A DNA stretch of 28,393 nt from Kiritimatiellales bacterium (lineage in GTDB: Bacteria > Verrucomicrobiota > Kiritimatiellia > Kiritimatiellales > Tichowtungiaceae). The first letter of the stretch is position 1; the number at the start of each line of letters is the position of its first letter. This document shows, in pieces, positions 22,737 to 28,393 of this stretch. The notes under the pieces are model-generated. The model was not told the origin of the DNA, made no database searches, and worked only from the letters and a program-made list of their open reading frames with translations. The stretch lies in the NCBI GenBank assembly GCA_028692515.1, contig JAQUXG010000001.1:1-28393 (forward strand), in the 5' to 3' direction. The position numbers and the translations under genes were made by a program.

Positions 22737-23850
22737 ATGCCGCCTCTTTTTGCTGAAGCTTCAAGTACGCCTCAATGAAGTCGCCGATGTTTCCATCGAG
22801 GACGCTCTGGGTGTTGCCGTTCTGTGTGTCGGTGCGGTGGTCTTTGACCATCGTGTAGGGTTGCAGAACGTAGGAGCGGATCTGATGGCCCCAGGCGATT
22901 TCGCCTTTCGCCCCGTAAAACTGTTCGGCCGCCTGCTTCTTTTTATCCAGCTCATATTCGTACAGTTTGGCGCGCAGCATCTTCATGGCCTTGTCACGGT
23001 TCTTGTGCTGCGAGCGTTCCGCCTGACACTGCACGATGATCCCGGACGGATTGTGCACAATGCGCACGGCGGAGTCGGTGGTGTTGACGTGCTGTCCGCC
23101 GGATCCTTGCGAGCGATAGGTGTCGATGCGCAGATCTTTTTCTTCGATTTCCACGTCGATGTCGTCGTCAATTTCGGCAGTGACATCGAGCGCGACGAAC
23201 GAGGTGTGGCGGCGCGCGGCGGAGTCGAACGGGCTTATGCGCACGAGACGGTGTACGCCCCGTTCGCCTTTGAGATAGCCATAGGCGTAATCGCCGGAAA
23301 TCTGAAAGGCGACGCTTTTGATGCCGGCTTCTTCGCCCGGTTGCATGTCGAGCACCTCTACGGTGAAGCCGTTGCGCTCGGCGTAGCGGCGGTACATGCG
23401 GTAGAGCATGTCGGCCCAGTCGCACGATTCCGTGCCGCCCGCACCGGCGTGCAGACTCAGATAGGCGTTTTTGGAATCCAGCGGGCCGCCAAGCAGCGAT
23501 TGCATTTCCAAGGATTGGAAACTGTTTTCGCAAACGGTCAGCATCTGTTTCAGTTCCTGCTCCGCCGCCCGCTGTCCCGCCTCGTCTTCAATTTCCGCCA
23601 GCTCCAGCAGGACTTCGGCATCGCCCAATGAGGCTTCGATTCGACTGAAAGGCTCCAGTACCGCTTTAGCTGCTTTGGTCGCGGCGATATTTACCGTTGT
23701 GCGGCTCTGATCGTTCCAGAAGCCGGGAACGGCGGCTTCCGCTTCGAGGCGTTCAAGCTCTTCGAGTTTTTCTTTAATGCCGAGGTAGCCGCGCATCTCT
23801 TCCATGCGCTCACGGACGGCGATCAGTTTGACTTTGAGTTCTTCAAGCAT
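22732..23850 (-). CDS. prfB: Peptide chain release factor 2
   Basis: A 372-aa class I release factor. The stop-codon recognition tripeptide is SPF (206-208, in VRISPFDSAARR), which identifies RF2 (UGA/UAA), and the peptidyl-hydrolysis motif GGQ is at 251-253. The start MLEELKVKL (ATG 23848-23850) overlaps the last 8 bases of lnt; the longer frame upstream is lnt sequence in another frame. Unlike many bacteria there is no in-frame TGA frameshift site: the RGYL segment where it normally lies is read straight through. Residues 111-115 (FQSLE) are encoded by a palindromic repeat. The stop codon is inside the REPIN-like repeat. Confidence 0.97.
   Translation of the reverse strand: MLEELKVKLIAVRERMEEMRGYLGIKEKLEELERLEAEAAVPGFWNDQSRTTVNIAATKAAKAVLEPFSRIEASLGDAEVLLELAEIEDEAGQRAAEQELKQMLTVCENSFQSLEMQSLLGGPLDSKNAYLSLHAGAGGTESCDWADMLYRMYRRYAERNGFTVEVLDMQPGEEAGIKSVAFQISGDYAYGYLKGERGVHRLVRISPFDSAARRHTSFVALDVTAEIDDDIDVEIEEKDLRIDTYRSQGSGGQHVNTTDSAVRIVHNPSGIIVQCQAERSQHKNRDKAMKMLRAKLYEYELDKKKQAAEQFYGAKGEIAWGHQIRSYVLQPYTMVKDHRTDTQNGNTQSVLDGNIGDFIEAYLKLQQKEAAS
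23506..23520. repeat. TTCCAA-N3-TTGGAA palindrome in prfB
   Basis: TTCCAAGGATTGGAA, identical to the copy in thiS although the genes are unrelated. On the prfB strand it encodes FQSLE. Confidence 0.8.
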
Positions 23851-25438
23851 GTTTTGTTTTTCGACCTTGGAACAAGGCGACAATAAATAGCGCAACGCTC
23901 CCGAGCAGGCAAGCCTGTGCAAAGAGATCCCCGAAACGGACATAAAAGGTCTCTTCGCGCGACGGGTCGGCCGGAACGGTTTCGACAATCTGAAAGCCTT
24001 CGGTGCGCGGATTGAGCGTCCGGCGGATGCGCCCGAACGGATCAATGGCGCAGGTCATGCCGGTATTAGCGCCGCGCAGCATCGGCAGGCGAGTCTCGAC
24101 GCAACGGAACACGGCGTTTGCCAGATGCTGTTCGGAGCCGCAGTCCGGATCGAACCACGAATCGTTGGTCTGGTTGACCAGCAGCGTCGCGCCAGCGTGC
24201 GCAGCATTGCGCGCAAGATAGGGCAGAACATCTTCGAAGCAGATCAGTACCGAAAAGCCGCGCGTATCGCCGGGCAGTTTGAAAAGCGTTGAAACGGTTC
24301 CCGGTTTAAAACTCGAACCGATGGGTGTCAGCGCATTGATCAGCGGAATTTTGCCGTCGAACGGAATGTATTCGCCGAAAAGTACGAGGTGCTGTTTGCT
24401 GTAGGTTCCGAGCAGCTCGCCCTGTGTATTAAACAGCATCGAAGCGTTGTAATAGTCCGGCTGATTATCGGCGCGCCAGACGACATCCATACTGCCGGCC
24501 AGCAGCGGTACGCCGGAGGCGACCAGTTTTTTAACCAGCGCCGCGCTGCGCGCGCTGTAGCGGACGAAGTCGGGGAGGGCGGTTTCGGGCCAGATGATCA
24601 GATCCAGATCCGGCGAGAGCAGCACATCGGAGGTGAGTCGCTCGAGTTTTTCATAAATTACTTCCGGATCGGCCAGTTCCCAGTTTCCAACTTCTGGAAT
24701 GTTCGGCTGAATCAGCGCGACGTTCAGCGGACGGGCTTCGGGCTCGGGCCGTTCGAGTAGCCGGTGCATGCCGAACGCCCAGATCAGCGCGACGGCCATA
24801 ACCGCGCTCAGCATTTCCACATGCATCCGGTAAACGCGGCGCATTCCGGCCGCGTATTGCAGAATCGTGACGGCCGTGGCGGCGTTCACAAAAACCATTA
24901 GGGCTGAAATCGTATAAACGCCGCCCCACTCCGCGATCTGAATGAACGCCAGCTCCTGATATTGACTGACGCCGAGCAGATTCCACGGGAAGCCGGTGAA
25001 CACAATCGCGCGCAGATATTCTGATGCCGCCCAGACGGCCGCCGCACCCAGCATCCATGCGAGATTAAGCAGACCGTTCGCGCAACGCCAGCCGTTGCGG
25101 CGCAGCGAAATAAACAATGCGAACGGGATGAAATAGAGCGCGCAGTAAAACGACAGTCCGATTTCACCGATCCAGCTGACGTGCCGCAACCAGTAGAGCG
25201 AGCTCAGAAAGAAAACCGCGCCGGCCAGCCAGCCGAGAAACGCCGCGCGGCGCGGCGAGGCTCCCGCGCAGACCCGCATCAGCGGAACCAGCGCAAACCA
25301 TCCGCAGAAAGAGATTCCGATCGGCGGAAAACTCAGAAAAAGCAGGATGCCGCTGAAAATGGACGCAAGGATGGGAAGTGTTTTTTTCACGACGAGGTTC
25401 CGGTGTTCAATGATTGAAGAGAAGAACCGCCGGAACAT
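23843..25438 (-). CDS. lnt: Apolipoprotein N-acyltransferase
   Basis: A 531-aa inner-membrane enzyme that adds the third acyl chain to lipoproteins, so the organism has Gram-negative type lipoprotein maturation. Several membrane helices fill the first ~240 residues (including FPPIGISFCGWFALVPL and GFPWNLLGVSQYQ). The nitrilase-like domain has the catalytic triad in WPETALP (E285), YSKQHLVLFGEYIP (K348) and LICFEDVLP (C400). The start is uncertain: ATG at 25438 overlaps the upstream gene by 32 bases, while a GTG at 25390 would begin KKTLPILASI, which is closer to typical Lnt N-termini. Neither has a strong ribosome-binding site. It is in an operon between the 217-aa gene and prfB. Confidence 0.94.
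   Translation of the reverse strand: MFRRFFSSIIEHRNLVVKKTLPILASIFSGILLFLSFPPIGISFCGWFALVPLMRVCAGASPRRAAFLGWLAGAVFFLSSLYWLRHVSWIGEIGLSFYCALYFIPFALFISLRRNGWRCANGLLNLAWMLGAAAVWAASEYLRAIVFTGFPWNLLGVSQYQELAFIQIAEWGGVYTISALMVFVNAATAVTILQYAAGMRRVYRMHVEMLSAVMAVALIWAFGMHRLLERPEPEARPLNVALIQPNIPEVGNWELADPEVIYEKLERLTSDVLLSPDLDLIIWPETALPDFVRYSARSAALVKKLVASGVPLLAGSMDVVWRADNQPDYYNASMLFNTQGELLGTYSKQHLVLFGEYIPFDGKIPLINALTPIGSSFKPGTVSTLFKLPGDTRGFSVLICFEDVLPYLARNAAHAGATLLVNQTNDSWFDPDCGSEQHLANAVFRCVETRLPMLRGANTGMTCAIDPFGRIRRTLNPRTEGFQIVETVPADPSREETFYVRFGDLFAQACLLGSVALFIVALFQGRKTKHA
24685..24699. repeat. Near-perfect TTCCAA palindrome in lnt
   Basis: TTCCAACTTCTGGAA, one mismatch from the consensus. It encodes part of PEVGN at the membrane-to-nitrilase domain junction. 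Confidence 0.6.
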
Positions 25439-26060
25439 GAGTCCAGCCGTTTTTTTGAGCGCGGAGCGCCAGCACATCGCGGATGTGTCCCGGCAGCTGG
25501 CGGGAAACCTTGCGGTTGCGGACAAATTTTGTCAGCCGGTCAAGCCCGTTGACGCCAAGCGTACCGCGCCCATCGGTTTTTTTCCAAACATTGGAAACTT
25601 TTTCCGTCAGCACGCGCACGGTTTGGAATAAAATCAGTTCGTGGCGATCCGCGGCGGTCAAACCGATCCGGTCGAAGTCGAGAACCCAGACGGCGCCGGT
25701 CGATGTGAAGTTCTGCGGGTGCAGCGCGCGCGAGGAAAAAAGCGGATAGAGTTCGGGAAACGGATAGCCGGTGGAAAGCACTTCGAGCCAGGATTCTGCG
25801 TACGGACGGTACGTGCGGTCGTAACGCAGAATTCGTCCCGCGGCTTCGGCGTCGCCGGAGATGCAAAACGAGCGCGCCATGAGCAGAGAAAGCGACCGCC
25901 TGTGGATATGCGGCTGGTGCTGACAGAACACCGCGAGACTTTCGGTGATGTCGGGAGCGGCGGCGCGGTCATCGATTTCCAATTTTTTGAAAAGTTTCTG
26001 CACGTAGCCGGACCACAGCTGACGTTCGGTAAGCCGACGGCTCTGGTGCGTATCGATCAT
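25407..26060 (-). CDS. Hypothetical protein, kinase-like motif
   Basis: A 217-aa protein that I do not recognise. It overlaps nrdR by four bases (ATGA) and lnt by its end, so it is firmly in this operon. Residues ~112-135 read ALHPQNFTSTGAVWVLDFDR. The spacing of HPQN and DFD resembles the catalytic loop and metal-binding motif of WaaP/Kdo-type lipopolysaccharide kinases, but the protein is short and the N-lobe lysine is not evident, so this is only a suggestion. Residues QKLFKKLEID include an FxxLE encoded by an imperfect palindromic repeat, and a perfect repeat lies further on. No signal peptide or membrane segment is seen. Confidence 0.75.
   Translation of the reverse strand: MIDTHQSRRLTERQLWSGYVQKLFKKLEIDDRAAAPDITESLAVFCQHQPHIHRRSLSLLMARSFCISGDAEAAGRILRYDRTYRPYAESWLEVLSTGYPFPELYPLFSSRALHPQNFTSTGAVWVLDFDRIGLTAADRHELILFQTVRVLTEKVSNVWKKTDGRGTLGVNGLDRLTKFVRNRKVSRQLPGHIRDVLALRAQKNGWTHVPAVLLFNH
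25582..25596. repeat. TTCCAA-N3-TTGGAA palindrome in the 217-aa gene
   Basis: TTCCAAACATTGGAA, identical to the copy at 28088-28102. Here it is read in a different frame, encoding SNVWK. Confidence 0.8.
25977..25991. repeat. Imperfect TTCCAA palindrome in the 217-aa gene
   Basis: TTCCAATTTTTTGAA, one mismatch. It encodes FKKLE on the gene strand. Confidence 0.55.
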
Positions 26061-26512
26061 TCGCGCCCGATCAGCCTTTCCGCCTCGTTCATGAACTGAT
26101 TGACGTCTTTGAAGCGGCGGTAAACCGAAGCAAATCGCACATAGGCAACTTCGTCGAGTTTTTCGAGCAGAGCCATCATCTTCGTGCCGAGCGCGGTCGA
26201 AGGGACTTCGCGTTCATACTCGGCTTCGACCTGTGTAATGACGCTGTTGGTCATCTGCTCAATCTGCTGAATGCTGATCGGCCTCTTCTGACAGGCGATC
26301 GCGATGCTTTGCATCAGTTTTTCACGGGAAAGCTCCTCACGGCGGCCATCGCGCTTGATCACCTGCAGGGCGGCGCGCAGAACCTCTTCGTAGGTGGTAA
26401 AACGATGTCCGCAGTTCAGGCAAAGGCGGCGGCGGCGGATGGCAGAGCCCTCCCGGACCTCACGGCTGTCGATGACTTTGTTTTCACGATGCTCGCACTT
26501 CGGACATTTCAT
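26057..26512 (-). CDS. nrdR: Transcriptional repressor NrdR
   Basis: A 151-aa regulator of ribonucleotide reductase genes. The N-terminal zinc ribbon has C3, C6, C31 and C34 (MKCPKCEHRE, LCLNCGHRFTTYE). It is followed by the ATP-cone domain (VIKRDGRREELSREKLMQSI), which senses ATP and dATP. Length and order are normal for the family. It is the first gene of the nrdR-217 aa-lnt-prfB unit, and an intrinsic terminator of the preceding histone-like gene lies upstream. No ribonucleotide reductase gene is in the window. Confidence 0.97.
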   Translation of the reverse strand: MKCPKCEHRENKVIDSREVREGSAIRRRRLCLNCGHRFTTYEEVLRAALQVIKRDGRREELSREKLMQSIAIACQKRPISIQQIEQMTNSVITQVEAEYEREVPSTALGTKMMALLEKLDEVAYVRFASVYRRFKDVNQFMNEAERLIGRE

Positions 26513-26587
26513 ATGCGCGATCCTGTTCCTGTTAAATTGGCGTGAGGATAGCCCGTGCTTTTTTTAAAGGAAACGAAAAAGGATCTA

Positions 26588-26618
26588 TAAAAAAAGCAGC
26601 CCCGGAAACCGGGGCTGC
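26588..26618 (-). terminator. Intrinsic terminator after the histone-like gene
   Basis: On the minus strand GCAGCCCCGG, TTT loop and CCGGGGCTGC form a perfect 10-bp stem, followed by TTTTTTTA. A smaller CAGCC/GGCTG hairpin lies at 26629-26640 between the stop and this stem. Confidence 0.93.
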
Positions 26619-26640
26619 CAGAACTAATCAGCCGGGGCTG

Positions 26641-26850
26641 TTATTTCTTTTTCGCGACTTTTTTCACCGCTTTTTTGGCGACTTTTTTCACCGCTTTTTT
26701 AGCCGGAGCTTTTTTAGCGACTTTTTTCACCGCTTTTTTAGCGACTTTCTTTACTGCTTTTTTGGCGACTTTTTTCACCGCTTTTTTAGCCGGAGCTTTT
26801 TTAGCGACTTTCTTTACTGCCTTCTTCGCGACTTTTTTCTTAGCTGCCAT
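26641..26850 (-). CDS. Histone H1-like lysine/alanine-rich protein
   Basis: A 69-aa protein made almost wholly of Lys, Ala and Val, built from repeats of KKVAKKA with two KKAPAKKA units. It resembles the tails of bacterial histone H1-like proteins (HctA/HctB type) that bind and compact DNA. The repeats are also visible in the DNA as tandem near-identical units, so copy number may vary between strains. AAGGAG lies 8 bases before the ATG, a recognisable promoter lies about 100 bases upstream, and a strong terminator follows. It is thus a well-expressed single-gene unit. The exact role in nucleoid organisation is inferred from composition. Confidence 0.88.
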   Translation of the reverse strand: MAAKKKVAKKAVKKVAKKAPAKKAVKKVAKKAVKKVAKKAVKKVAKKAPAKKAVKKVAKKAVKKVAKKK

Positions 26851-26955
26851 TTCCCGTCTCCTTGTTGACTAGGTTAACCTTCGCAAGCGGACTTGATCGT
26901 TTCAGTTTTCGACTTCTCTTTTTGCATCACGTCAGCTTGCCCCTGTACGAACGAA

Positions 26956-26984
26956 GGTATAACGATAAATTTTTTTTCTTGCAA
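26956..26984 (-). promoter_or_regulatory. Putative sigma70 promoter of the histone-like gene
   Basis: On the minus strand TTGCAA (26979-26984) and TATACC (26956-26961) are 17 bases apart, in an AT-rich run. This gives a leader of about 100 bases before the start codon. Confidence 0.5.
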
Positions 26985-27015
26985 CTACAGTTTGTATTAA
27001 AACAAAAAAATTTTA

Positions 27016-27621
27016 CTACCGCTTGTGGTGCTCGCGCTCGATAATTTCGACCAGCATCGTCAATGCGGTTTCAAAATTATCATTAACCACCGTGTGCTGA
27101 TAATACGGTTGATGTTTCATTTCGTCGTCGGCGTTGTGCATGCGCGTCGCAATCACGTCCTCACTGTCGGTTGCGCGCCCGCACAGTCTGCGTTTCAATT
27201 CTTCCATAGAAGGCGGCGCGATAAAAATATCGACAAGGCTCTGTTTAATCACGTCATCATCGCTCATCGCTTCACAGGCCAGACGGATCTGTTTCGCGCC
27301 CTGAACATCAATATCCATAATGATATCAAGGCTCTTCGACAAGGCATCGGTCACGGTCTGCTTCAAGGTTCCGTAGCGGTTTCCGTGCACCAGCGCATGT
27401 TCAAGAAACTCGCCGCGCGCGATGCGCGCGCAGAATTCCTCTTCCGAAAGAAAGTGATAATGCACCCCGTCCTGTTCGTTTCCGCGCGGCGCGCGCGTCG
27501 TGCAGGAGATCGAATAAATCATCTGCGGAAATTTTTCAACCAGCCGGTTGCACAGCGATGACTTGCCCGCGCCCGACGGCGCAGAGACCACCAGCAGCAG
27601 CGGTTTGTTTTTATTCGACAT
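27016..27621 (-). CDS. gmk: Guanylate kinase
   Basis: A 201-aa enzyme converting GMP to GDP with ATP. The P-loop is APSGAGKSS (residues 14-22). GMP-binding segments follow (SCTTRAPRGNEQDGVHYHFLS, EHALVHGNRYGT), then the IMDIDVQGAKQIR strand and the IFIAPPSMEELKRRL lid region. Length is normal. GGAG lies 9 bases before the ATG, and the start overlaps the end of yicC by 11 bases, the common yicC-gmk pairing. An AT-rich gap of ~165 bases separates it from the histone-like gene. Confidence 0.97.
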   Translation of the reverse strand: MSNKNKPLLLVVSAPSGAGKSSLCNRLVEKFPQMIYSISCTTRAPRGNEQDGVHYHFLSEEEFCARIARGEFLEHALVHGNRYGTLKQTVTDALSKSLDIIMDIDVQGAKQIRLACEAMSDDDVIKQSLVDIFIAPPSMEELKRRLCGRATDSEDVIATRMHNADDEMKHQPYYQHTVVNDNFETALTMLVEIIEREHHKR

Positions 27622-28393
27622 TCTGAATCTGCTCCCGGATGCGTTCGAGTTCCGTTTTGAATGCGACCACCTGTTCGGTGATTTTCAGATCGTTCGCTTT
27701 CGAACCGATCGTGTTGATCTCGCGGAAAAACTCCTGCGCCAGAAAATCGAGCGAGCGTCCGGAAGGCTCCTTGTCGCGCAGCATTTTTTTAAACTGCGCG
27801 ATGTGACTCGCGAGACGCGTGATCTCCTCGGCGATATCGCTCTTCTCGCCGAACAACGCGATCTCGCGAATCACCCGTTCGTCCTGCGCGACATTTTTCA
27901 TCCCGGCGTTTTCCAAACCTTGGAACAGTTTTTTCCGGACATTGGAAGAAATTTGCGGCGCACGTGCTTCAATCTGCGTCAGCATCGCTTCGAGCAGCTT
28001 CAGACGATTTAAAAAGTCGGTTTCGAGCGCTTTCCCTTCACGCACGCGCATCGCATTCAGTTTTTTCAGCGCGGCGCTCAGTGCTTTTTCCAAACATTGG
28101 AAAATCTCTTCCGACGACTGCTCCACCGACTGCATTTTCAGAAGACCGGGAATCTGCAACAGCATCGAGGCGCTTAAATCGTCGGTCAGATTCAGTTTTT
28201 TCGCGGTGCGGCGCAGTTTTTCAACCGTTGCTTCCGCGCGCTGCTGATCGATTTGGATCATCACGCCGCCGTTCGCAGCGTCTAGCTGTACGTTTCCGCT
28301 GATTCGTCCGCGCGAAACCTGCTCTTGAATAATTTTCTGCACGCGCGACTCGAGCGCAGCCAGCGGCGGCGGCAAGCGAAAGACCACATCGAG
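27611..28393 (-). CDS. yicC: YicC-family endoribonuclease-like protein (partial, 5' end outside window)
   Basis: The frame is open to the window edge, so only the C-terminal ~260 residues are seen. It begins inside the conserved FRLP segment and lacks the usual N-terminal MTGFG-type start. The C-terminal end shows the family signature FREINTIGSKANDLKITEQVVAFKTELERIREQ. YicC proteins are ~290 aa and act on RNA in bacteria. Three palindromic repeats lie in the gene; two encode FQGLE and FQCLE. It is immediately upstream of gmk and overlaps it. Confidence 0.93.
   Translation of the reverse strand, partial: LDVVFRLPPPLAALESRVQKIIQEQVSRGRISGNVQLDAANGGVMIQIDQQRAEATVEKLRRTAKKLNLTDDLSASMLLQIPGLLKMQSVEQSSEEIFQCLEKALSAALKKLNAMRVREGKALETDFLNRLKLLEAMLTQIEARAPQISSNVRKKLFQGLENAGMKNVAQDERVIREIALFGEKSDIAEEITRLASHIAQFKKMLRDKEPSGRSLDFLAQEFFREINTIGSKANDLKITEQVVAFKTELERIREQIQNVE
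27911..27925. repeat. TTCCAA-N3-TTGGAA palindrome in yicC (first)
   Basis: TTCCAAACCTTGGAA, perfect arms, encoding FQGLE on the gene strand. Confidence 0.8.
27933..27947. repeat. Diverged TTCCAA palindrome in yicC (second)
   Basis: TTCCGGACATTGGAA, 7 bases from the first copy and with one arm diverged; read as SNVRK. Confidence 0.5.
28088..28102. repeat. TTCCAA-N3-TTGGAA palindrome in yicC (third)
   Basis: TTCCAAACATTGGAA, perfect arms, encoding FQCLE on the gene strand. Confidence 0.8.

Noticed and set aside
22750..23631. 293-codon plus-strand open frame across prfB
   Set aside because: It is the antisense shadow of release factor 2 in a GC-rich gene.
23851..24045. N-terminal 65-codon extension of prfB
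   Set aside because: It overlaps lnt in another frame and the residues do not resemble an RF2 N-terminus.
26641..26850. Regular DNA repeats suggesting a CRISPR array
   Set aside because: The repeats are contiguous and in frame, coding for KKVAKKA units, with no unique spacers.

Overview
The window looks like part of a free-living bacterial chromosome from the Verrucomicrobiota/Kiritimatiellota side of the PVC group. This is an inference from a lysine/alanine histone-H1-like protein, secreted proteins with an SHD1-like N-terminal segment, many short palindromes inside coding genes, and the general gene style. No rRNA or taxonomic marker settles it. The host DNA is visibly GC-rich. The block 2.2-10.5 kb is visibly more AT-rich and is a mobile element.

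Layout: (1) 1-2.24 kb holds tRNA-Asp, a metallo-beta-lactamase/beta-CASP RNase, tRNA-Leu, a small two-helix membrane protein and tRNA-Lys(CTT). (2) About 2.19-10.56 kb is an 8.3 kb integrative element inserted in the anticodon loop of tRNA-Lys. Its right end keeps the displaced 3' half of the original tRNA, and its ends carry matching short direct repeats. It encodes a tyrosine integrase, a 163-aa unknown, an AlpA/excisionase-like HTH protein, a replication-organiser-like protein, a phage-type HTH protein, a small unknown, a lipoprotein, an XRE regulator, and an AAA ATPase/subtilase pair resembling the IetAS maintenance/defence module. (3) 10.6-11.54 kb holds tRNA-Thr, a second small two-helix membrane protein and tRNA-Glu. 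(4) 11.64-13.9 kb is a TPP riboswitch followed by thiS-thiG-thiH (thiazole synthesis). (5) 13.9-19.14 kb is an AraC-type regulator and a complete sugar PTS: an EIIA-HPr-EI fusion followed by an EIIC-EIIB protein with an extra EIIB domain. (6) 19.2-21.8 kb is a rearranged stretch with two tandem secreted paralogues, two extra copies of the 3' end of thiH, a fragment of a DUF486 gene and the intact DUF486 gene. (7) 21.8-28.4 kb is a minus-strand housekeeping cluster: yicC-gmk, a histone-like gene, and nrdR-217 aa unknown-lnt-prfB, with trpC behind a REPIN-like inverted repeat.

How they work together: ThiS, ThiG and ThiH are co-transcribed under TPP control. The two PTS proteins together carry every phosphotransfer domain from PEP to sugar. 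The nrdR-to-prfB genes overlap at each junction and look like one operon. The most interesting signals are the IetAS-carrying element that has replaced the T-stem of its host tRNA-Lys, the dispersed thiH tails, and the 15-bp palindromes (TTCCAA-N3-TTGGAA) that sit inside host reading frames and often encode F-x-x-L-E.
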